DNA of 12,285 nucleotides, from assembly GCA_900546085.1 (NCBI GenBank), contig URBS01000063.1:1-12285 (forward strand), in the 5' to 3' direction. The translations under genes and the position numbers were made by a program. Below the pieces are notes generated by a model that was given only the letters and a program-made list of their open reading frames with translations, had not been told where the DNA came from and made no database searches. Below, one piece after another: positions 8,144 through 12,285 of the stretch (its first letter is position 1; each line of letters begins with the position of its first letter). This stretch comes from an uncultured Collinsella sp. (GTDB lineage: Bacteria > Actinomycetota > Coriobacteriia > Coriobacteriales > Coriobacteriaceae).

Positions 8144-8225
8144 GGTAATCAGCCCATATTCTAATGGCACCGTTTTCCCAGCTAGATAAACATTTATGCG
8201 GCCTTTAGGCCACCGCGGCGATATG

Positions 8226-8260
8226 GAATGTGACAAAGGGACGCCCCCTTTGTCACATTC
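8226..8260. repeat. Perfect 15-bp palindromic hairpin downstream of the nitroreductase gene
   Basis: Arms 8226-8240 and 8246-8260 are exact inverted complements (GAATGTGACAAAGGG and partner) around a 5-nt loop, ACGCC. It begins 1 base past the nitroreductase stop, so it could protect or end that message, but no U-tract follows on either strand. The ACAAAGGGAC core is shared with the hairpin at 5968-6004 (ACAAAGGGGAC). From memory such TGACAAAGGG palindromes recur in coriobacterial genomes, so a REP-like repeat is likely. Confidence 0.7.
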
Positions 8261-8261
8261 G

Positions 8262-9134
8262 TCATTTTCCGAGCCAGTTTTTGAACCACCACTCCATAGA
8301 GCGGCTCATCTCGGCCATAAAGGGGCTCGTGTGCTTACGGGTGTAGATGTCGATGACGCGCTCGCCCACCTCGCGGGCGTGCGGGCGAAACATCGCATCC
8401 ATCTCGGCCACCTGCGCATCCATCGTCGCGGCGTCGGCGCGGCGGTAGTGCTCCTCGTGCACCAGGTTCACCACGGGATGCGCGATTGCCGGGCGCTCCT
8501 TACGGGGCGTGCCGATGATGAGCATCGACAGCGGCATGGTATAGGCAGGCAAGTCCAGCAGTGCGGCAACTTCCTCGGCGTTCTCGACGATATCACCGAT
8601 GTAGCAGCTCCCCAGCCCCAGGGCCTCGGCGGCAACCACGGCGTTTTGAGCGGCGATCACGGCATCCTGCGCCGCGATGGCAAAGTCGCCCAAACCCGGC
8701 GCGGGGCGGGGCGCCTTGCCCGTGCGCTCGACAAACTCGGGCTCAAAGCAGCCCACGTGCTCAAACAGATCGATCCACTTGGCATAATCGACCACAAATA
8801 CGAGCGCCCAGGGCGCCTTGGCGATCATGGGCTGGTGGTCGCACAGGTCGGCCAGACGGTCCAGCGTAGCCTGCTCGCGAATGCTCACGATGGAATACAT
8901 CATCATGGCGCCCGCCGACGGTGCGCGACTCGCCGCATGCAAAACCGCCGCCCGCTGCTCGTCGGTCACCGCCACGGAACGGTCGTTGTCATCGCGCGCA
9001 AAAGCGCGCGTGGACGAACGGTGCTCCAAAATGTCCAGTACCGTGTTGCCCGTAGTCTCGACCGGATAGCCGTACGTATCCACGCCCGCAGCTCCGTCGC
9101 CGCCCATGTCCGCCTCGCAAACCTGCTCGCTCAT
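8262..9134 (-). CDS. Nitroreductase-family FMN oxidoreductase
   Basis: Predicted FMN-dependent NAD(P)H oxidoreductase of the nitroreductase fold, cytoplasmic, 290 aa. The N-terminal motif HRSSTRAF (38-45) is the usual FMN phosphate-contacting arginine/serine stretch; ASRAPSAGAMMMY (68-80) is the second FMN segment; EALGLGSCYIGDIV (170-183) is the conserved third region; LIIGTPRKERPAI (205-217) is the end of the core fold. The last ~60 residues form a helical tail (YTRKHTSPFMAEMSRSMEWW) of a type seen in anaerobe nitroreductases. The first ~30 residues before NTVLDILEHRSS are an unmatched extension. The ATG at 9134 has GAGGG/AGGG just upstream. The gene is divergent from the LTA-synthase-like gene and followed at once by a palindrome. 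Physiological substrate unknown (nitroaromatics, quinones or flavins). Confidence 0.92.
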   Translation of the reverse strand: MSEQVCEADMGGDGAAGVDTYGYPVETTGNTVLDILEHRSSTRAFARDDNDRSVAVTDEQRAAVLHAASRAPSAGAMMMYSIVSIREQATLDRLADLCDHQPMIAKAPWALVFVVDYAKWIDLFEHVGCFEPEFVERTGKAPRPAPGLGDFAIAAQDAVIAAQNAVVAAEALGLGSCYIGDIVENAEEVAALLDLPAYTMPLSMLIIGTPRKERPAIAHPVVNLVHEEHYRRADAATMDAQVAEMDAMFRPHAREVGERVIDIYTRKHTSPFMAEMSRSMEWWFKNWLGK

Positions 9135-9252
9135 CGCCCTACCCTCGCCATTTCTTTAAGAAGCCTTTACGTTTCCGTGTAATTCCCGTCCATTATCGCG
9201 CAGGTCGCCACTACATTGCGCCACACCGCCACACGCGCGCGTTAATATGGCT

Positions 9253-9284
9253 GGTTGGTGTGCGCAGCCACCAATTGCTGCGCA
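9253..9284. promoter_or_regulatory. Interleaved inverted repeats upstream of the LTA-synthase-like gene
   Basis: Four adjacent 8-nt blocks, A (9253-9260), B (9261-9268), A' (9269-9276) and B' (9277-9284), have no spacer. A pairs with A' (6 Watson-Crick plus two G-U on the plus strand) with B as loop; B pairs perfectly with B' with A' as loop. The two hairpins exclude each other. TTGGTG-8-CACCAA around a TGCGCA centre is also shaped like a protein operator. It lies 64 bases before the ATG of the membrane protein and about 120 bases upstream of the divergent nitroreductase. No clear promoter was found beside it, so it is unknown whether it is transcribed. Confidence 0.5.
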
Positions 9285-9347
9285 TATCTTGGTAACAATC
9301 GGGTAAATCCCCGCTTTCGTAGGTTTTAGTTTGTGAGGAGTCTCAGC

Positions 9348-11648
9348 ATGTTCGCTGCCGCCATCTCGCTCGTCGGTCTTGCGGCGACCGTCTACCTTGT
9401 CTTGCGCGAGGCCAAGGCCATTTGCGCAAAGTCGGGCACCGTTGCCAAAAGCGCTCTTGGGTGGAGCGTCGCCTTCGGCCTGTTCCAGCTCTTTTTGACC
9501 ATTTGGGGCGCCATTGGCCTCGTCGCTCAAAACGAGCCGCTCGCCTTTGTGATGCTCATCCTGACCAACGCCATTCTCACCGGATGCGCTTGGGCCAGCA
9601 TCGCCCGCGACCGCATCGCACCGCGCGTCTTTGCGTTCGCCTCGGCCGACGCTCCCGCCCCCACTGGCAAGCTCGCCCGCCTGCGCGGCGCCTTTGTGGG
9701 CAAACCGCTCGTCGCCGCCGTCCTGTGCCTGCTGCTCGCCGGCGTCTTTGCGCTGCTGGGCATGGAGGTCTCGTCCAACCACGACTTTACCTGGGTCTAC
9801 CCCCTGTGCATCCTGCTCGAGTGGGCCATCATCACCGTGCTCATGGTCGGCCTGTTCTTCCTATTCCAGCGCCACGGCGCAGCTCCCGCGGTCCTGGCCT
9901 TTGCCCTCTTTGTCCTGGGCATTGCCGAGTTCTTCGTCATCACGTTTAAATCCATGCCCATCCAGCCGGGCGACCTTTCGGCCATCTCCACCGCCGCCGC
10001 GGTCGCCGGCAACGGCTACACCTTCTCGATCTCGCTGTTCTGCGTGCTGTCCATGGGCTTTACCGCCATCGCCATGCTGCTGTGCGAGTACGCCGGCCTG
10101 ATCGCGCCGCACCGTCAGAAGGGTGCCGCCAACGCCAAGCGCATGCTGCTCACCAACCTGCTCGTCGCCGTGCTGTGCCTGGGCGGCGTGACCGCGCACG
10201 TCACGCTTATCGACTACTACAACACCCTCGGTATCACCGTCTACACCTGGCGCCCGCTCGAGAGCTACTGGCGCGAGGGCTACCTGCCCGCCTTTATTAG
10301 CGCAGCGCAGTCCATCAAGCCGCCCAAACCCGCCGACTACTCCGTCGACGATGCCAAGGCCACGCTCAAAAAGTACGCCAAGGCCTACGACAAGTCCGAC
10401 GCGGCCAAGAGCGACGAGCGCGCCGCCGCAAAGGAGCAATTCGACAGCGAGAAGCCCACGGTCATCGCCATCATGAACGAGACCTTCTCGGACCTGTCCA
10501 TCTACCAGAACATGCGCGCCGGCTACGAGGGTCCGCAGTACTTTAAGAACCTGTCCAACTGCCTCAGCCGCGGCAAGCTCTACGTGAGCGCCTACGGCGG
10601 CGGCACGGCCAATACCGAGTTTGAGTTTATGACCGGCAACTCCATGGCCAACCTGGGCTCGGGCGTGTACCCCTACACCATCTACAACATGGAAACGACT
10701 GGGAACCTGGCAGAGCAGTTCAAGTCGCTCGGCTATTCCACCACGGCCATGCACCCCAACCACGCAACCAACTGGAACCGCGAGAACGTCTACAAGGACT
10801 TTGGCTTTGACCAGTTCCTGTCCATCAACGACTTCCAGGGTGCCGATACCCTGCGCGGCATGGTGACCGACCAGGCAACCTACGACAAGATTCTTGAGCT
10901 GCTCGACCAGAACGCCGACCCGCAGTTTATCTTCGATGTGACCATGCAGAACCACTCGGGCTACGACACGGGCCTGCTGCCGGTCGACAAGCAGATGCAC
11001 CTGAACATCGACACGACCGACCTGGACGCCAAGACCGTCGAGGACGGCACGCTCTCCGATGTCGATGAATATGTCTCGTGCATCGAACAGTCCGACCAGG
11101 CGCTGCGCTACTTCCTCAACGCCCTGAGCAAGCTCGACCGCAAGGTAGTCGTGGTGTTCTGGGGCGACCACCAGCCGTTCTTCCCGTCCAAGTTCAATGA
11201 CAAGTGGTTTACCGGCGAGGACGACGCCACCCACCAGGAGCGTTTGTGGCAGACCGACTACATCATCTGGGCCAACTACGACGTTGCCGGCTGCGACCAG
11301 ACGAGCGAGGTCGACGACCTGTCCACCAACTACCTGTCCACCCAGCTCATGCAGCTGATCGGCGCACCGCTGACCGACTACCAGAAGGCGCATATGACGC
11401 TGCGCGAGTCGCTGCCCGCTATCAACTCGGTGGGCTACGAGGACGCCAGCCTGCGCTGGGCGCTCTCCTCCAACGTCACCGGTGACGACGCCGCTGCCGC
11501 AGCCGCCACCAAGGCACGCGAGGATTACGCCAAGATGCAGTACTACGAGATGTTCCGCGACGGCAAGAACGTCTATACGGAGCACTTCCAGACCGAGGCC
11601 AACGAGACCGACCCCAACCTGGCACCGGGTACGACCAAGATTAAGTAG
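9348..11648 (+). CDS. LTA synthase-family membrane phosphoglycerol transferase
   Basis: Predicted membrane enzyme with an extracytoplasmic sulfatase-type catalytic domain that would transfer glycerol-phosphate or related groups to an envelope glycopolymer or lipid, 766 aa. About eight hydrophobic segments cover residues 2-287 (2-18, 38-60, 65-85, 119-138, 149-174, 179-200, 224-246, 267-287), more than the five of S. aureus LtaS. A charged helical linker (about 320-368) leads to the catalytic domain: metal ligand E378 in IMNETFSDL, candidate threonine nucleophile T420 in GGGTANTEFEFMTGNS, H535 in VTMQNHSGY, and D607/H608 in FWGDHQPF, matching LtaS E255, T300, H416 and D475/H476. The start is ATG 9348 with GAGGAG 7 bases upstream; the GTG at 9333 overlaps that site. 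An Ala/acidic region and a polar tail follow 710. Whether the product is true lipoteichoic acid is unknown. Confidence 0.9.
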   Translation: MFAAAISLVGLAATVYLVLREAKAICAKSGTVAKSALGWSVAFGLFQLFLTIWGAIGLVAQNEPLAFVMLILTNAILTGCAWASIARDRIAPRVFAFASADAPAPTGKLARLRGAFVGKPLVAAVLCLLLAGVFALLGMEVSSNHDFTWVYPLCILLEWAIITVLMVGLFFLFQRHGAAPAVLAFALFVLGIAEFFVITFKSMPIQPGDLSAISTAAAVAGNGYTFSISLFCVLSMGFTAIAMLLCEYAGLIAPHRQKGAANAKRMLLTNLLVAVLCLGGVTAHVTLIDYYNTLGITVYTWRPLESYWREGYLPAFISAAQSIKPPKPADYSVDDAKATLKKYAKAYDKSDAAKSDERAAAKEQFDSEKPTVIAIMNETFSDLSIYQNMRAGYEGPQYFKNLSNCLSRGKLYVSAYGGGTANTEFEFMTGNSMANLGSGVYPYTIYNMETTGNLAEQFKSLGYSTTAMHPNHATNWNRENVYKDFGFDQFLSINDFQGADTLRGMVTDQATYDKILELLDQNADPQFIFDVTMQNHSGYDTGLLPVDKQMHLNIDTTDLDAKTVEDGTLSDVDEYVSCIEQSDQALRYFLNALSKLDRKVVVVFWGDHQPFFPSKFNDKWFTGEDDATHQERLWQTDYIIWANYDVAGCDQTSEVDDLSTNYLSTQLMQLIGAPLTDYQKAHMTLRESLPAINSVGYEDASLRWALSSNVTGDDAAAAAATKAREDYAKMQYYEMFRDGKNVYTEHFQTEANETDPNLAPGTTKIK

Positions 11649-11671
11649 CGGGTCGCTCATAACTGAAACGT

Positions 11672-11711
11672 CTGTCCGAGCGGAGGCATATAAGGTTCCC
11701 TGCTCGGACAG
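11672..11711 (+). repeat. Hairpin after the LTA-synthase-like gene
   Basis: Ten-base arms CTGTCCGAGC (11672-11681) and GCTCGGACAG (11702-11711) pair perfectly across a 20-nt loop that may fold further (GGA with TCC). It starts 23 bases after the stop codon, with no U-tract. It may stabilise the 3' end of the message or work with the next hairpin. Confidence 0.55.
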
Positions 11712-11718
11712 TCCTGCG

Positions 11719-11772
11719 CAAGACGGAGGCCACATTAAGTGGCCTCCTTTGCGTGCGGAACTCGCGATGAAC
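11719..11772 (+). repeat. 54-bp inverted repeat, left copy
   Basis: This stretch is the reverse complement of 12232-12285 at 52 of 54 positions. It contains the GGAGGCCAC-ATTAA-GTGGCCTCC hairpin followed by TTTGCGTGCGGAACTCGCGATGAAC. The two differences (11726 G and 11746 C here) are partners in the stem, where the other copy has A and T. Identity stops sharply after 11772. It may be a terminal inverted repeat or a repeated 3'-end module. Confidence 0.85.
11725..11750 (+). terminator. Probable terminator of the LTA-synthase-like gene
   Basis: A perfect 9-bp GC-rich stem (11725-11733 with 11739-11747) with ATTAA loop is followed by only TTT before GCG. The position, about 77 bases after the stop, suits a terminator, but the U-tract is short. 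It lies inside the 54-bp repeat. Confidence 0.55.
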
Positions 11773-11852
11773 CTTGCATTCCGCGTCGCCGGGCAGACGC
11801 CTCGGTGTTGAAGCGCGGCCTGTCATGAAAGCATCCGCAACATATATAAGTT

Positions 11853-11880
11853 GAAGGCCACATTAAGTGGCCTTCTTTAT
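11853..11880 (+). terminator. Second GGCCACATTAAGTGGCC hairpin
   Basis: Stem GAAGGCCAC (11853-11861), loop ATTAA, stem GTGGCCTTC (11867-11875), then TTTAT. Only the hairpin and TTT match the 54-bp repeats; the flanks differ. It could be a backup terminator, or the terminator of an unrecognised small transcript from 11773-11852, where I see no ORF or promoter. Confidence 0.5.
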
Positions 11881-11883
11881 ATT

Positions 11884-12155
11884 CGGAAAGTGTGTCCCGG
11901 AATCTGCCTTCGGAATGGGACGCAGTTTCCGCTTGAGGGCCTGTTGGGAAAGCGCATCCCACTTCAAGAGTAAATTCCGGGTCGCACTTTCCGCTAAGGC
12001 TCTCAACCGGAAAGTGCATCCCATTCCAAGCCTTAATTCCGGGACATAGTTTCCGGACAAGACATCAACCGGAAAGTGGGGACCACTCTGAGCGCCGATT
12101 CTGGGACACACTTTCCGAAACCCCGCCCATCCGGAAAGCCCGTCCCACTCCGAAT
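11884..12155. repeat. Tandem array, 62-bp period, alternating CGGAAAGTG / CTTTCCG elements
   Basis: Units begin at 11884, 11946, 12008, 12070 and 12132, exactly 62 bp apart. Each full unit is 48 bp: left arm about CGGAAAGTGnnTCCC, an 18-nt variable middle, right arm about GGGACnnAnTTTCCG, then a 14-bp variable gap. The arms of a unit are inverted repeats (about 10-13 of 15 pairs), so the same motif alternates in orientation nine times. The fifth unit keeps only its left half. The period is not a multiple of three, so reading frames shift each unit and coding is unlikely. It most resembles a BIME/REP-type array; its mobility or function is unknown. Confidence 0.85.
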
Positions 12156-12231
12156 ACATCCAGGCATAAAATCATCAGCTTATTAGGCCTTCTATCAATA
12201 AAGAGACACCCTCCCGGGCGGCGGGCACGAA
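12156..12231. other. A+T-richer gap between array and right inverted repeat
   Basis: The array ends mid-unit and runs into an A+T-richer stretch (12165-12203), then a GC-rich stretch. A weak leftward promoter can be drawn (minus-strand TTGATA 12198-12193, 16-base spacer, GATGAT 12176-12171), which would read through the array. No gene is visible. Confidence 0.25.
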
Positions 12232-12285
12232 GTTCATCGCGAGTTCCGCACGCAAAGAAGGCCACTTAATGTGGCCTTCGTCTTG
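12232..12285 (-). repeat. 54-bp inverted repeat, right copy (reaches the window end)
   Basis: Reverse-orientation partner of 11719-11772. Its hairpin (12257-12265 with 12271-12279, loop TTAAT on the plus strand) is followed on the minus strand by TTTGCGTGCGG, exactly as in the left copy. It may continue past the window. In this orientation it would sit at the 3' end of a leftward transcript entering from beyond 12285. Confidence 0.85.

Noticed and set aside
8103..8225. c-di-AMP or other K+-related riboswitch ahead of kup
   Set aside because: The likely leader is only about 30 bases and no known aptamer signature is visible; the stretch holds only a small GGCC-TTTA-GGCC hairpin.
9192..9248. 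Promoters for the divergent nitroreductase and LTA-synthase-like genes (GATAAT on minus at 9197-9192, TTAATAT on plus at 9242-9248)
   Set aside because: Neither has a reasonable -35 hexamer at 16-18 bases, so they cannot be told from chance.
9861..11735. Long open frame (about 620 codons) on the minus strand opposite the LTA-synthase-like gene
   Set aside because: It is low-complexity Val/Gly/Leu-rich antisense translation without motifs; the plus strand carries the catalytic residues and a good ribosome site.
11884..12155. CRISPR array
   Set aside because: Repeats are imperfect inverted arms with variable middles rather than near-identical 28-37 bp direct repeats; no cas gene is present.
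11735..12265. Several small minus- and plus-strand reading frames (60-98 codons) across the repeat region, some opening at a GTG inside the GGCCAC hairpins
   Set aside because: They lack ribosome sites and family resemblance. The 62-bp period shifts frame each unit, so shared peptide fragments are a by-product of the DNA repeats.

Overview
The window is G+C-rich DNA with tightly packed genes. Protein character and gene content suggest an actinobacterium of the class Coriobacteriia, probably Collinsella or a near relative. That placement is my inference from memory of the families; there is no rRNA or other marker gene here to prove it. Six protein genes are supported, and there are no tRNA or rRNA genes, insertion sequences or CRISPR arrays.

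Layout. (1) At 29-856 (-) lies a Cof-type HAD phosphatase, divergent from (2) rlmKL at 932-3499 (+), a fused 23S rRNA methyltransferase. Its RlmK half looks intact, but its RlmL half has lost its catalytic signatures. (3) A leftward potassium block covers 8102-3595: a Kup potassium transporter, then a hairpin with a U-tract, then a KdpD-like sensor kinase without the usual KdpD N-terminal domains, then a KdpE-like response regulator starting 4 bases after the kinase stop. No kdpFABC pump genes are present. (4) A nitroreductase lies at 8262-9134 (-). (5) Divergent from it, at 9348-11648 (+), is a large multi-pass membrane protein of the LTA synthase/sulfatase type, with an unusual interleaved inverted repeat in its upstream region. 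(6) The last ~640 bases (11649-12285) hold no convincing gene but are dense in structured repeats.

The most unusual material is non-coding. The right end carries a strictly periodic array (62-bp period, four full units and a fifth half) of alternating-orientation CGGAAAGTG.../...CTTTCCG elements. It is framed by two inverted copies of a 54-bp hairpin element (52/54 identical) whose only two differences are a compensatory base-pair change. Three other intergenic regions (3507-3567, 5968-6004, 8226-8260) hold single hairpins that also contain GGGAC, which suggests one REP-like family scattered through this genome.

How the genes fit together: Kup plus the KdpD/KdpE-like pair forms a plausible potassium or osmotic-stress unit. 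A terminator or attenuator between transporter and regulators may uncouple their expression. The other genes (RNA modification, HAD phosphatase, nitroreductase, cell-envelope polymer synthesis) look like ordinary chromosomal genes.
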